Positions 1 through 8,959 of a DNA stretch of 64,000 nucleotides are shown piece after piece. Each line of letters starts with the position of its first letter. Position 1 is the stretch's first letter. The notes below the pieces were generated by a model. That model made no database searches. It worked only from the letters and a program-made list of their open reading frames with translations, and had not been told where the DNA came from. The DNA comes from Streptomyces iakyrus (GTDB lineage Bacteria > Actinomycetota > Actinomycetes > Streptomycetales > Streptomycetaceae): positions 62,001-126,000 of the forward strand of contig NZ_JNXI01000016.1 in NCBI RefSeq assembly GCF_000717055.1, read 5' to 3'. The translations under genes were made by a program, and so were the position numbers.

Positions 1-2245
1 GCGGCAGGGTCCAGTCGCCGACGGAATCCGTGGGCAGTCCCTGTACACGTGCCATCAGCAGCGCGATGTCGTCCTCGCCGTGGTGGGTGTCGAGGGTGTT
101 GAGGACGTGGTCGCAGACGTCCTCCAGCGGCTGTGTCGGGTCGGAGAGGGCGCTGACGAAGGCCTGGAGCCCTTCGTCCAGGGGGTGGTCGCGGCTTTCG
201 ACCAGTCCATCCGTGTAGAGCGCGAGCAGGGCGCCTTCGGGCAGTTCGACCTCGACCTCCTCGAAGGGCTCGCCGCCGACGCCGAGCGGCATGCCCGGCG
301 GCACGTCCAGCATCAGCGCCGCCTCGCCCGGCTCGACCAGCACGGGCGGCAGATGGCCCGCGTTGGCGAACGTGCAGCGCCGGGTGACGGAGTCGTAGAC
401 GGCGTAGACGCAGGTGGCGAGGTACACCTCCGAAAGGTCCGCCTCGCGGGGGCGGCGGGCCGCGCGGGTCGCCTGCTGTACCCCGCCGGGGGCGCCGAGG
501 CCGCGGGCGATCTCGTCCAACTGGGAGAGCACCTCGGCCGGTTCCAGGTCGAGCTGGGCCAGGGTGCGGACCGCCGTGCGGAGTTCGCCCATGGCGACGG
601 CGGCACGCAGGCCGCGGCCCATGACGTCGCCGACGACCAGCGCGGTGCGGTGCCCGGGCAGTTCGATGACGTCGAACCAGTCGCCGCCGACCTCGCTGGG
701 CCGGCCGGTGTTGACGTTGCCGGGGAGATAGCGGCAGGCGATGTCGAGGCCGGAGGCCTCCGGGTCGCCGGGCGGGAGCAGGGACCGTTGCAGTATCAAC
801 GCGCGTTCGTGCTCGCGGCGGTAGAGGCGGGCGTTGTCGATGCAGACCGCAGCCCGCGCGGCCAGTTCCACGGCGAGGTCGCGGTCCCGGTCGCCGAACG
901 GCTCGCTGCCCTTCGTCCGGGCGAACTGCACCAGTCCGACGACGGTGTCGTGGGCGACCATCGGCACGGCGAGCGTGGACTGCACGAGCCCGCCGTCCTC
1001 GCCCGGGACGGTCTGCGGGCGGGCCGTGCGCAGGGCGTCCGCACAGGGCGAGTTGAACGGGTAGTGGTGCACGGCGCCCACCGCGACGGGCACGCCGGTG
1101 CCGGCGAAGGGCGCGTCGGAGACGGCGCTGGCGAAGGCGACCCGGCGCAGTTCGGCGCTGCCGTCGGCGAGCCCGGGCGGGGTCTCGTCGCCCGCCAGCA
1201 GGCCCTGGTAGAGGTCGACCGTGGCCAGGTCGCAGAACCCGGGGACGACGACGTCGAGGAGCTGGCGGGCCGTCGTCTCCAGGTCGAGGGAGTTGCCGAT
1301 GCGGGCCCCCGCCTCGTTCAGCAGGGCGAGGTTGCGCCGTGCGGCGGCGGCCTCGCGGGCGGCGGCGCGGCGGGCGGTGATGTCGATGCCGAGCCAGGCG
1401 ATCCCGATGGGGCGGCCCGAACCGCTGTGCACGCGGTAGAGGTTGACGGACCAGTGGCGGCGCTCGTCGGAGCCCGGCACGAAGCCCGTGACGTGCATGT
1501 CGGTGATGGAGCTGCCGGTCTCCAGCACCCGCCGCAGCGTGGCGGCGACCCGGTCGGCCTCGCCGCGCTGGAGGTAGTCGTGGACGCCCTTGCCGCGGTG
1601 GTCGTCGGGCGCGCCGCCGAAGATGGAGGCGAACCGCTGGTTGACCCGGCGGACCCGAAGGTCGGGGTCGATCAGCAGGAAGCCGAACGGGGATTGACTG
1701 AAAATGGCCTGCGAGGCGGCGAGGTCGGTCTCGATGCTGCGCAGCGTGCGCACGTCCACGACGATGCAGACGGCGGCCTTGTCGCCCTCCTCGGTGCGCG
1801 TCGGCATGACGTACACCTCGGCGAGCCCCTCGTGGCCGCACTCCCCCTCGACGCCCCGCGGCATCCGGAAGGGCACCACGCCGGTCCACTCGCGGCCGTC
1901 GAGGATCTCGGCCATCTTGCGCATGCCGCGCTCGCGGTGGCGCGGATCGATGAACGCCTCGATGGGATCCATGCCGACGGCGCGGTCGGCGGGGATGCCG
2001 AAGAGGTGCTCGGCACGCAGGCTCCACTGCTCGACCAGCCCGTCGGGCCCGATGGAGAAGGACGCGACCTTGATGTAGTCGTAGATGGATCCCGGGGGAC
2101 TGCTCTGCCACATGGCGTCCCCCTGCGGGACCCCGTCGGCCGCGAGCGCACCTCCCACCGCGGAGGCCAGGCCGTCGACAGCCCTCGCCCTCGCGCCCTC
2201 CGACGGGTCCTCGGACTCCGTGGACTTCGCTGGTATCTCGCTCAC
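1..2245 (-). CDS. PAS/GAF/PP2C (SpoIIE-type) serine phosphatase, 3' end outside window
   Basis: This is a cytoplasmic signalling phosphatase of the kind that dephosphorylates anti-anti-sigma factors. About 748 codons are visible and the frame runs off the left edge without a stop, so the C-terminus is missing. From the N-terminus I read two PAS modules (about residues 50-170 and 175-300, the second with FGFLLIDPDLRV), a GAF domain (about 305-475, ending CIDNARLYRRE) and a PP2C domain from about 495 containing GGDWFDV, VVGDVMGRG and GEDDIALL, which carry the metal-binding aspartates. Streptomyces relatives often end in an HATPase domain, which may lie outside. The GTG at 2245 is preceded by GGAGGGG nine bases upstream. 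There is no signal peptide or membrane segment. The substrate is unknown. The RsbW-like kinase encoded just upstream on the same strand is a possible partner. Confidence 0.9.
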   Translation of the reverse strand, partial: MSEIPAKSTESEDPSEGARARAVDGLASAVGGALAADGVPQGDAMWQSSPPGSIYDYIKVASFSIGPDGLVEQWSLRAEHLFGIPADRAVGMDPIEAFIDPRHRERGMRKMAEILDGREWTGVVPFRMPRGVEGECGHEGLAEVYVMPTRTEEGDKAAVCIVVDVRTLRSIETDLAASQAIFSQSPFGFLLIDPDLRVRRVNQRFASIFGGAPDDHRGKGVHDYLQRGEADRVAATLRRVLETGSSITDMHVTGFVPGSDERRHWSVNLYRVHSGSGRPIGIAWLGIDITARRAAAREAAAARRNLALLNEAGARIGNSLDLETTARQLLDVVVPGFCDLATVDLYQGLLAGDETPPGLADGSAELRRVAFASAVSDAPFAGTGVPVAVGAVHHYPFNSPCADALRTARPQTVPGEDGGLVQSTLAVPMVAHDTVVGLVQFARTKGSEPFGDRDRDLAVELAARAAVCIDNARLYRREHERALILQRSLLPPGDPEASGLDIACRYLPGNVNTGRPSEVGGDWFDVIELPGHRTALVVGDVMGRGLRAAVAMGELRTAVRTLAQLDLEPAEVLSQLDEIARGLGAPGGVQQATRAARRPREADLSEVYLATCVYAVYDSVTRRCTFANAGHLPPVLVEPGEAALMLDVPPGMPLGVGGEPFEEVEVELPEGALLALYTDGLVESRDHPLDEGLQAFVSALSDPTQPLEDVCDHVLNTLDTHHGEDDIALLMARVQGLPTDSVGDWTLP

Positions 2246-2351
2246 GCGAACCGTCCCCTCCAGCTCACCGCGTCCGGCACCGGTCACCGGGGGCGGCTGC
2301 CCGCAGTATCCAGCACTACGGTGCCGCACAACACGGTGTTCACGATCACAG

Positions 2352-2383
2352 CACGGTCCCGATGGTTTTCGGTCCGGACCGTG
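2352..2383. promoter_or_regulatory. Inverted repeat upstream of the PP2C phosphatase
   Basis: CACGGTCC (2352-2359) and GGACCGTG (2376-2383) form an 8-bp inverted repeat with a 16-base spacer, and a 12-bp palindrome CGGTCCGGACCG (2370-2381) lies in its right half. It sits about 110 bases upstream of the phosphatase start, in the 250-base gap below the ATPase gene. It could be an operator; no regulator can be assigned. Confidence 0.3.
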
Positions 2384-2497
2384 ACAACACTTCCAGTCTT
2401 CTAACCAGGGGACACGTCGTCGAATCCCGTCCGCCGGCAACCGCCACTGGCCTGAACCATTCGCTCTACAGCGGTAGGACGCACGTACACCGGATTT

Positions 2498-2998
2498 TCA
2501 CTCCGGCACCGCGAGTTCGAACCACACCGTCTTGCCCGAGACACCGGGTCTGGTGCCCCACCGGCGGGAGGAGGAGGCCACGAGGTGCAGTCCGCGGCCG
2601 CTCTCGTCGTCGAGCCGGGCGGCCCGTTCGCGGGGCGGGTCCGGCAGCGGGTCGGAGACCTCGACCAGGAGGACGGCGCCCAGGCCGGAGGGCCGGACCA
2701 GGCGGACCCCGATGGGTCCCGTGGCGTGCCGCAGGGCGTTGGTGACCAACTCGCTGACCAGGAGTGCCGCGAGGTCCGCGAGGTTGTCCAGGCCCCAGTC
2801 GCGGAGCCGGCCGCGCACGGCCTGGCGGGCGGTGCGCACGGCGCCCGGTTCGGCGGGGAAAGCCCACTCGGCGCAGTCACCTTCGGTGTCGATCACGCCG
2901 ATCACTTCCCAGGCAGGAGCCCCGCCCATGTCCGAATTCATGGGGTTAATGGGCACATACCCGATATCCGGGGCGGAGTACCGCGCGGGGCGGCTCAC
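2498..2998 (-). CDS. RsbW-like ATP-binding (HATPase_c) regulatory protein
   Basis: This is a small single-domain GHKL ATPase of the anti-sigma or serine-kinase-like family that is abundant in Streptomyces. From the GTG at 2998 it has 166 residues. The N-box reads LLVSELVTNALRHATG (about residues 83-98), the G-box DESGRGLHLV follows at about 133, and the C-terminus has the usual VWFEL motif. No transmembrane segment is seen. The start is uncertain: an internal ATG at 2941 would give 147 residues, and the extra N-terminal stretch is not conserved-looking. It lies upstream of the PP2C phosphatase on the same strand with a 250-base gap, so the two may act in one partner-switching circuit, but they are probably transcribed separately. 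The target sigma factor or antagonist is unknown. Confidence 0.85.
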   Translation of the reverse strand: MSRPARYSAPDIGYVPINPMNSDMGGAPAWEVIGVIDTEGDCAEWAFPAEPGAVRTARQAVRGRLRDWGLDNLADLAALLVSELVTNALRHATGPIGVRLVRPSGLGAVLLVEVSDPLPDPPRERAARLDDESGRGLHLVASSSRRWGTRPGVSGKTVWFELAVPE

Positions 2999-3065
2999 AG
3001 TGGCACGAAAGGCATAGGGGGCGCTCCCCTGACCATGCGATCGGGCCGCACGCCCCCGGCCGGCT

Positions 3066-3521
<456 letters not shown>

Positions 3522-3549
3522 GCGGGGAGCCTACGGGAGCCTCACCGGC

Positions 3550-3571
3550 CACCGGGGGCCTCCCCCGGGTG
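3550..3571. terminator. Weak hairpin between SPOR and Nudix genes
   Basis: CACCGGGGG (3550-3558) can pair with CCCCCGGGTG (3562-3571) with one bulged base and a three-base loop. It lies immediately downstream of the SPOR gene on the minus strand. There is no T-run, as is usual in Streptomyces. Confidence 0.35.
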
Positions 3572-3582
3572 CTCCCGCGGGG

Positions 3583-3777
3583 TCAGTCGTGCGCCACGGC
3601 CGGCCCGTTCTGGCCGAGACGCTCGACCCAGTAGAGCTGCTTGTGGCCGCGTCCGTCGAGGCTGTCCGCGATCTTCTGGGCCTCGGCCCGGGTCGCGTAC
3701 CGGCCCACTCGGTAGCGGTTGCCGTTGTCGTCCTCTCGTATCACGAGCCAGGGAAGAGTGACCGTGCTGTCGTTCAT
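3583..3777 (-). CDS. SPOR-domain-containing small protein
   Basis: This is a 64-residue protein that is essentially one SPOR-like module (WLVIREDDNGNRYRVGRYATRAEAQKIADSL). In other proteins such modules bind denuded peptidoglycan at the division site. There is no signal peptide or membrane anchor, so a periplasmic SPOR role is not shown and it may be cytoplasmic. The ATG at 3777 is preceded by GGAGGGG seven bases upstream, which fixes the start. Proteins of this size and sequence are common in Streptomyces. It stands alone between the Nudix gene and a 340-base gap. Function is unknown beyond the fold. Confidence 0.75.
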   Translation of the reverse strand: MNDSTVTLPWLVIREDDNGNRYRVGRYATRAEAQKIADSLDGRGHKQLYWVERLGQNGPAVAHD

Positions 3778-4118
3778 CGCGCCCCTCCACTTCCCACCCG
3801 CGGCCTGTGCCGTACCCCACCCGCTAAGGAAACCGCAATGCGCATATGCCCGACCCTACGCCTTACCTTCACGGAGCGAATACGGCTTTTCACAAAGAGG
3901 TACGCAACCAGCCAGAACCCAGGGGGCGCACGGCGACGAACGCGCCGTGCGCGTACCTCGGCGCAACCAGCCGGAGGCATACCGCATACAGGCCCGTCGA
4001 CCTGCGCGCATGACGAAAGCCCCCGGGACCTGCGCCACCCCGCCCCGCGACGGTCCGCACGGCGACGGTGTGAGCGGGGCGCGCGAGGAGCGCACCGCGG
4101 GGCGGATGTGAGCGCCGG
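3778..4118. other. Gene-free gap with a perfect 10-bp hairpin
   Basis: No convincing reading frame is seen in this 340-base gap. It contains the perfect inverted repeat GCGCACGGCG (3926-3935) / CGCCGTGCGC (3943-3952) with a 7-base loop. The string CAACCAGCC occurs twice, near 3905 and 3963. The hairpin lies about 165 bases downstream of the GntR gene on the minus strand, so it may terminate a long 3' untranslated region. Confidence 0.5.
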
Positions 4119-4871
4119 CTACTTGACCGGAAGGTGGTAGGCGACCCGGTACCGGTCGGCCGGGATGACCACGTCGGCCGTCTCGACCGGGCGGCCGGAG
4201 GCGTAGAACGTGCGCTGGACGACCAGGACCACATGCCCCGGGACGCCGCCCAGGACGAGCAGTTCCTCGGCGAGGCCGGGCCGGGCGCCGACCTCCTCCG
4301 TGACGTTGTCCACGATCACGTCGATGGCGCGCATGCGCTCGACGACGCCCATGCCGCCGACCGGCCCCTCCTCCGGCAGCATCACGGGTGTCCGGCCCGT
4401 CACGGCGAGGGGCTCCCAGGACGTGGAGAGCATCATCGCCTCGCCGCCCTCGCGGTAGAGGTACCGCGTGCACATGACCCGCTCAGCCGGCTCGATACCC
4501 AGCCGCTCGGCGACCGCGACACTCGCCTCGGACTGCTCGCTGCTGGACTCCCAGGTGCCGCGGCCCTCGCCGTCGGCCTGCTCCTGGCGGAACGGGGTGG
4601 CCCCGCCCGTCGGGCGGTAGCCGGAGCGGGAGATGCGCCGGGGCACGGGCCGCTCGCGCACATACGTCCCCGAGCCGGAGCGGCCCTCGACCAGGCCTTC
4701 CGCCATGAGCACCTTGCGGGCCTCCAGCGCGACGGTGTCCGAGACCCCGTACTCCTGGCGGATTCTGGCCTGGGAGGGCAGGCGGGTGTGCGGTGGCAGC
4801 TGACCGTCGACGATCTTCTGGCGGAGATCACCCGCGACGCGCAGGTACGCCGGCTGCTCACCGAATGTCAC
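4119..4871 (-). CDS. GntR-family transcriptional regulator (HutC type, UTRA domain)
   Basis: This is a DNA-binding repressor or activator of 250 residues. The N-terminal winged helix-turn-helix (about residues 8-75) has the GntR hallmarks LRQKIVDGQLPPHTRLPSQ, EYGVSDTVALEARKVL and SGSGTYV. The C-terminal half (about 105-245) resembles a UTRA effector-binding domain, with the typical ending ADVVIPADRYRVAYHLP. The GTG start at 4871 is chosen because translation from there gives the standard GntR N-terminus. A palindromic AACC-GTA-GGTT (4913-4923) lies about 45 bases upstream and could be an autoregulatory site, near a TTGCCA/TACAAC promoter-like pair on the minus strand. No metabolic operon is adjacent, so the ligand is unknown. 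Stand-alone regulators of this type occur both in Streptomyces chromosomes and on integrative elements. Confidence 0.88.
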   Translation of the reverse strand: MTFGEQPAYLRVAGDLRQKIVDGQLPPHTRLPSQARIRQEYGVSDTVALEARKVLMAEGLVEGRSGSGTYVRERPVPRRISRSGYRPTGGATPFRQEQADGEGRGTWESSSEQSEASVAVAERLGIEPAERVMCTRYLYREGGEAMMLSTSWEPLAVTGRTPVMLPEEGPVGGMGVVERMRAIDVIVDNVTEEVGARPGLAEELLVLGGVPGHVVLVVQRTFYASGRPVETADVVIPADRYRVAYHLPVK

Positions 4872-4912
4872 TGGCCGCTCCCATCAGGTTGTACAGACAG
4901 CAACAGCGTGGC

Positions 4913-4923
4913 AACCGTAGGTT
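4913..4923. promoter_or_regulatory. Palindrome in the GntR gene promoter region
   Basis: AACC-GTA-GGTT lies about 45 bases upstream of the GntR start. It could be the regulator's own operator because of its position and dyad symmetry, although GntR/HutC sites usually read GT-N-TA-N-AC. Confidence 0.25.
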
Positions 4924-5018
4924 CCGTGGTGCAAGCAAAGGCCAGAGAATCACTCGATGTGATGACATCGTGGCCCTGAGGGCTTTACGCAGGCGGTTTC
5001 TCCCCGCTATGGCCGCCG

Positions 5019-5468
5019 TCACACCTCCGCTTCGGAGTCCCGGCTCTCGTCCTCCCCGGGGACCGGCGGGGTCGTCGCCAGTCCGAGGCCTTGCGCGCCG
5101 TGACGGTCGCCCGGCCGTCCACGAAGCCGTACGCCTTGTCGTAGTGCGTGTAGTACGTGTCGGCGTCACCGGCGGTGCTCGCCTTGCGCCACTCCTCCCG
5201 GGCGTCCTCCAGGTCCTCGACCAGACCGGCGACGGGCCTGCGGGCACCGGCCGGCCAGGCGTGCCCGCGCAGGGCCTCGATCTGCTCGCCGAGCACGTCG
5301 TGGACCCGGCCGGCCCAGGCCCGGTGGGCGGTGAGGTCGTCGTCGGGGATGTTCTCCGGCTCCTCGTAGAGCGCCGCGTCGAGGGCGTTGGCCGTCGACA
5401 GGAAGACGACCTGGTCGGTGTCGAGCGTGGTGGGATCGCCGCGCAGGGAGCCGGTGGAGCCGGCTGCC
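5019..5468 (-). pseudogene. Frameshifted, 5'-truncated gene of unknown function
   Basis: A minus-strand frame encodes a convincing polypeptide from about 5448 (TLDTDQVVFLSTANALDAAL ... DTYYTHYDKAYGFVDGRATVTARKA) but has no start codon or ribosome site at its 5' end. At 5086-5091 one base appears to be missing. After ARKA the frame turns into an arginine-rich tail, whereas skipping a base restores LGLATTPPVPGEDESRDSEAEV followed by a stop at 5019. I infer the C-terminal about 145 residues of a gene that has lost its N-terminus and acquired a frameshift. The visible part is acidic and helical, and the family was not recognised. Its lost 5' end abuts the lost 5' end of a divergent serpin remnant, so one deletion may have removed both. 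Confidence 0.6.
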
Positions 5469-5479
5469 GGAGGGTGCGG

Positions 5480-5931
5480 CCGGCCCGGGGCTGAACGTCT
5501 TCAAGCGGCGCACCCACACGCCCGAACCGCCGTCGCTGTCGCTGTTCACCGTGGAGTTCACCCTGCGGGCCGAGCACGACCTGCTGTCCTCGCGCGACCT
5601 CTTCGGTCTGACGGCGGCCGCCCGTAAGACCCCGGGCGCCGCGCCCTTTCCCGGCATCAGCCGCACGCCACTCGTCCTGGACCGCGCGCGGCAGACCATG
5701 ACGGCCACGTTCGGCGCCGAGGGTTTCAGGGCGGCGGCGGTGACGACGCTGGCGCTGATCTACCAGGGCCGGTCGCCGGAAGAGCCGCCGTACGAGACGA
5801 CCCGGGTGATGGCCTGTTTCGACCGTCCCTTCGGGTTCCTGACGGTCCACCGGGAGAGCGGGCTGGCCCTCGCGGCCGGGTGGGTCGACGATCCCACGCC
5901 GCTTGCGGAGGACGAAGCCCCTCAGGACTGA
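5480..5931 (+). pseudogene. Serpin remnant (C-terminal third only)
   Basis: The plus strand encodes the C-terminal part of a serpin, a suicide-type serine protease inhibitor. Recognisable pieces are VEFTLRAEHDLLSSRDLFGL, the hinge ATFGAEGFRAAAVTTLAL, a reactive-loop region, and the C-terminal signature FDRPFGFLTVHRESGLALAAG ending in WVDDP. Serpins are about 380-420 residues and fewer than 150 are left here, so the fold cannot form. The only in-frame ATG (5551) lies inside a beta-strand and has no ribosome site. Upstream codons back to about 5480 still read as serpin-like (GLNVFKRR) and then lose sense at the junction with the divergent pseudogene. The stop at 5931 overlaps the 3' end of the convergent histidine kinase by ten bases. 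Confidence 0.65.
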
Positions 5932-7085
5932 CGCGGGCCCGTCCACGCCACCGGGAAGACCGCCCTCACCGTGAAGCCGCCGTCGGGCGCGGGGCCCGCG
6001 TGGAAGTCGCCGCCCAGCAGCTGGGCCCGTTCGCGCAGGCCCACCAGGCCGTGGCCGCCGCCGGGGAGGGCCGGGCGGGCGGGGAGGCGGCAAGGGGCGG
6101 CGTTGTGCACCTCGACGTGCAGGCCGGCCGCGCAGCGCACCCGTACCCGCGCCCGCGCGCCGGGGGCGTGCTTGCGGATGTTGGTCAGCGCCTCCTGCAC
6201 CGTGCGGTAGGCGGCGCGCTCGACCGGCTCGGGCAGCGGGACCGGAGGGATCGACACGTCGAGGTCCACCGTGAGGCCGCTGTCGCGGACCAGGTCCGTG
6301 AGGCCGGCCAGTCCGGCCCCCGGTGCGCCCTGCGCGCCGGGGACTCCCGCCGTGCGCAACACCCCCACGAGGTGGCGCAGTTCGGTGAGGGCCTGGGCCG
6401 ACAGTTCGTGGATCGTGCGGGCCGTCGTCCGCACGTCCGTGTCCCCGGGGCGGCCCACCTGCAGCGCACCGGCCTGGAGGCTGATCAGGCTCACCTTGTG
6501 CGCGACGACGTCGTGCATCTCCCGGGCCAGCCGGTTGCGTTCGGTGGCCAGCACCCGTTCGGTCAGGACCTGGTTCTCCCAGGCCCGCCGCTCCGTCGCC
6601 GCCCGCAGGCGCTCCTGCCGCGACCGGACGGACCGGCCGAGGACGACGACGCCCGCCGCCACCCCGCAGCAGTCCAGGGCCAGCAGCGCGGTCTCCCGGT
6701 CGAGGGCGAGGGAGGAGATGCCGGCCGCCGGGTGGGGCAGGAACCATGCCACCGCGACCGCCGCCGCGCCCGCCACACCGACGAGGGCGTGCCCGCGCCG
6801 GACGGCGACGCAGTAGAGCGCGATCAGCGGGGCGAAGGCGATGTGTCCGAGGTACAGCCCGGGCAGGCCGGCGAGCACGGCCGCCTCCGGGGCCCGGTGC
6901 CGCAGCAGCAGCGCACCGGCGGCGACCAGCGCCAGCCATGTCCCGTGCCCCGAGGTGAGTCCGTTGACCACCAGTCCGTCGACCAGGGCGACCAGCACAG
7001 GAAGCGCCCCGGAGGCGATCCGCCGTGCGGCGCCGGGGGCACGGGGCCCGCCGTCCCCTTCCCCGGCCGATCGCACCCCGCTCAT
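5922..7085 (-). CDS. Two-component sensor histidine kinase (NarL/DesK type)
   Basis: This is a membrane sensor kinase of 387 residues. About five hydrophobic segments occupy residues 27-150. A coiled linker leads to the HisKA_3 dimerisation helix with the phospho-acceptor His191 in REMHDVVAHKVSLIS. The C-terminal HATPase domain has the N-box-like EALTNIRKHAPG (about residues 300-311) and the G-box GGGHGLVGLRER. The ATG at 7085 overlaps the stop of the response regulator gene (ATGA), so the two are translationally coupled as a cognate pair. No sensory domain other than the membrane bundle is visible, so the signal may be membrane-related. The 3' end overlaps the serpin remnant on the other strand. 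Targets are unknown. Confidence 0.92.
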   Translation of the reverse strand: MSGVRSAGEGDGGPRAPGAARRIASGALPVLVALVDGLVVNGLTSGHGTWLALVAAGALLLRHRAPEAAVLAGLPGLYLGHIAFAPLIALYCVAVRRGHALVGVAGAAAVAVAWFLPHPAAGISSLALDRETALLALDCCGVAAGVVVLGRSVRSRQERLRAATERRAWENQVLTERVLATERNRLAREMHDVVAHKVSLISLQAGALQVGRPGDTDVRTTARTIHELSAQALTELRHLVGVLRTAGVPGAQGAPGAGLAGLTDLVRDSGLTVDLDVSIPPVPLPEPVERAAYRTVQEALTNIRKHAPGARARVRVRCAAGLHVEVHNAAPCRLPARPALPGGGHGLVGLRERAQLLGGDFHAGPAPDGGFTVRAVFPVAWTGPRQS

Positions 7086-7741
7086 CGCCGCCCCGGCCCC
7101 GTGTCGACCAGGTTCGCCCGGTCCGCGACCACCGCCGCCTGCACCCGGTTGAGTCCGCCCAGCTTCGCAAGTACGGCGCTCACATAGTCCTTGACCGTGC
7201 CGTGCGCCAGGTGCAGCCGGCCCGCGATGGCCCGGTTGCTGAGCCCGGCTCCCACCAGGGCGAGTACCTGCCGCTCCCGGTCGGTAAGGGCCCGCACCCG
7301 CCGTACGGCGTCCTCGTCACGGCCGGAGAGCAGGTAGCCGTCGATCACCTGTCCCACCGCCTCGGGGGCCAGCACCCGGCGTCCGGCGGCCAGGGCCCGT
7401 ACGGCGTCGATCAGTTGCTCCGGCGCGGTGTTCTTCATCAGGAACCCGGCCGCTCCCAGGCGCAGCACCTCGTCCACGTGGTCACGGGCGTCGAAGGTGG
7501 TCAGCATGGCCACCGCAGGGGGTCGCGGGAGGGCGGTGACCTGCCGCAGCACGGCCGGCCCGTCCACGACCGGCATCCGGATGTCGAGCAGCAGGACGTC
7601 CACCCGCCCGTCCCGCACGGCCTCCACCGCGCCCACGCCGGCGCAGTCGGCGACGACGGTGATGTCCTGCGCCGAACCGAGGATCACGCGCAGTCCGGTG
7701 CGTACCAATGGCTCGTCGTCCACCACAGCGACTCGTATCAC
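7082..7741 (-). CDS. Two-component response regulator (NarL/LuxR type)
   Basis: This is a DNA-binding response regulator of 219 residues. The receiver domain (1-120) has the acidic pair DD8-9, the phospho-acceptor Asp53 in LLLDIRMP and the conserved lysine in GFLMKN. The C-terminal LuxR helix-turn-helix reads LTDRERQVLALVGAGLSNRAI followed by HGTVKDYVSAVLAKLG. The GTG at 7741 was chosen because it gives a normal receiver start (VIRVAVVDDE) and is preceded by GGGGGGCGGAA; longer in-frame versions add low-complexity sequence. It is first in the operon, with the kinase gene overlapping its stop. The regulon cannot be predicted, although the secreted DUF4258 gene starts 240 bases away on the other strand. 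Confidence 0.92.
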   Translation of the reverse strand: MIRVAVVDDEPLVRTGLRVILGSAQDITVVADCAGVGAVEAVRDGRVDVLLLDIRMPVVDGPAVLRQVTALPRPPAVAMLTTFDARDHVDEVLRLGAAGFLMKNTAPEQLIDAVRALAAGRRVLAPEAVGQVIDGYLLSGRDEDAVRRVRALTDRERQVLALVGAGLSNRAIAGRLHLAHGTVKDYVSAVLAKLGGLNRVQAAVVADRANLVDTGPGRR

Positions 7742-7980
7742 TTCCGCCCCCCGCCCAGCGCGATCACCGTTCGATACGACGTCCCTCCCCCTCGCGGCGT
7801 TGCACCGGCGCCGTGTGCCACCTGCCACACGGGGGCCCGGACCCCGCCGGTCGGCGGGGTCGGTTCCCGCCCTCGGACGGATGCCGCCGGCCGGTGCCGC
7901 GCTGCCACGATCCGTCAGGACGCCGATCACCACCGGCCCGTCGAACGGGCCGTCAGCACAACACGAGCACGAGGACGCAC

Positions 7981-8937
7981 ATGCACCACACCCAGGACCG
8001 CTCCGCCCGACGCCGACGCACCCACGCCCGCATCCTGGTGGCGTGCTGCACCGCCGGAGCGGTGCTGCTGACCGCCGCGGGCGCGCACGCCGGGACCGGC
8101 GACGCCGGCTCCCGCGCGTCCCTGGCCGTCCAGGCGGCCGAGACGGTCGAGCGCGTCACCGGAACGTCCGACCTCGTCCCCGGCACGCCCGTCGCCGGCG
8201 GAGCCACCCGCGCCGAGGTCGGCGACGAGACGTCCGCCGCCCGCGTCACCGCGCCGGCCACCGCCGACGGTGCCGTGGAGTTCGCCTACGGCTCCGACGT
8301 GCTGCGCCTGACCCTGCCGGGGAGCGCCGACGCGCAGGCAACGACCAGCGCCAACGGCACCGTTGTCTACCCGGGCGCGGGCGAGGACGTCGACCTGGCC
8401 GTGCAGCCCAACCGGGACGGGGTGCGTGCCCTGATCACGCTCAAGGAGGCGGACGCCCCGACCGAGTTCCGCTTCCCGCTCGGCCTGCCGGCGGACGCGG
8501 CCACCGAGACCCTTGAGGACGGTTCCGTCCTGGTCACCCGTGGTGAGGAGTACCTCGGCACGTTCGACGCGCCCTGGGCGAAGGACGCGCGCGGCGAGGC
8601 CGTGCCCACCGAGTACCGCGTCGAGGGCGGCGCCCTGGTGCAGACCGTGCGGCCGGGGCCGGGCACGGCCTTCCCGGTGGTGGCGGACCCGGCGTGGTTC
8701 ATCCCGCTCGCGATCGTCGCCGGGCGGCTGCTGCTCTCCCAGGGCGTCAAGAGCATCTCCAAGCATGCGGCCCAGCGCATGGCGCAGCGCGGCATCAGCC
8801 AGGAGATGGTCGCGCGTACGGTGAAGACCGGCAAGAAGACCAAGGGCAAGTCGCCGGGCACGTGGAAGTACACCACCGGCAAGATCTGGGTCGTGATCAA
8901 CAAAGCCGGCAACGTCGTGTCCGTCGGCCGCAACTGA
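7981..8937 (+). CDS. Secreted protein with C-terminal DUF4258 domain
   Basis: This is a 318-residue exported protein. The N-terminus has a Sec-type signal: basic RRRRTHAR, a hydrophobic run ILVACCTAGAVLLTAAGAHA, and a likely cleavage after AHA. The middle region (about 70-240) is an all-beta-looking module ending FPVVADPAW, a layout I associate with Streptomyces exported polymorphic-toxin-like proteins. The last 65 residues resemble DUF4258 (SKHAAQRMAQRGISQEMVARTV ... WVVINKAGNVVSVG). The ATG at 7981 follows an AGGA ribosome site, and longer upstream frames lack one. The next gene, 22 bases downstream, encodes a DUF2283 protein; the two domains co-occur in toxin-antitoxin-like pairs. A toxic role is inference. 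The unusual point is that the DUF4258 domain is fused to an export signal. Confidence 0.85.
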   Translation: MHHTQDRSARRRRTHARILVACCTAGAVLLTAAGAHAGTGDAGSRASLAVQAAETVERVTGTSDLVPGTPVAGGATRAEVGDETSAARVTAPATADGAVEFAYGSDVLRLTLPGSADAQATTSANGTVVYPGAGEDVDLAVQPNRDGVRALITLKEADAPTEFRFPLGLPADAATETLEDGSVLVTRGEEYLGTFDAPWAKDARGEAVPTEYRVEGGALVQTVRPGPGTAFPVVADPAWFIPLAIVAGRLLLSQGVKSISKHAAQRMAQRGISQEMVARTVKTGKKTKGKSPGTWKYTTGKIWVVINKAGNVVSVGRN

Positions 8938-8959
8938 GCCCGTTCCCGAGAGGCGAAGC

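Noticed and set aside
80..2404. Very long plus-strand open frame opposite the PP2C phosphatase, and similar long frames opposite or inside other genes (for example 4858-7170, 12306-14441, 46857-49757)
   Set aside because: They are shadows caused by high third-position GC. Their translations are Gly/Ala/Arg/Val-rich with no domains, while the other strand encodes clear proteins.
2460..2530. tRNA-Glu-like sequence: CCGGA-TTTTCAC-TCCGG resembles an anticodon arm (TTC) and GTTCGAACC resembles a T-loop
   Set aside because: The GTTCGAACC part encodes the conserved VWFE end of the ATPase gene on the other strand, the T-stem does not pair, and about ten extra bases separate the D-like and anticodon-like arms. 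It is a chance resemblance.
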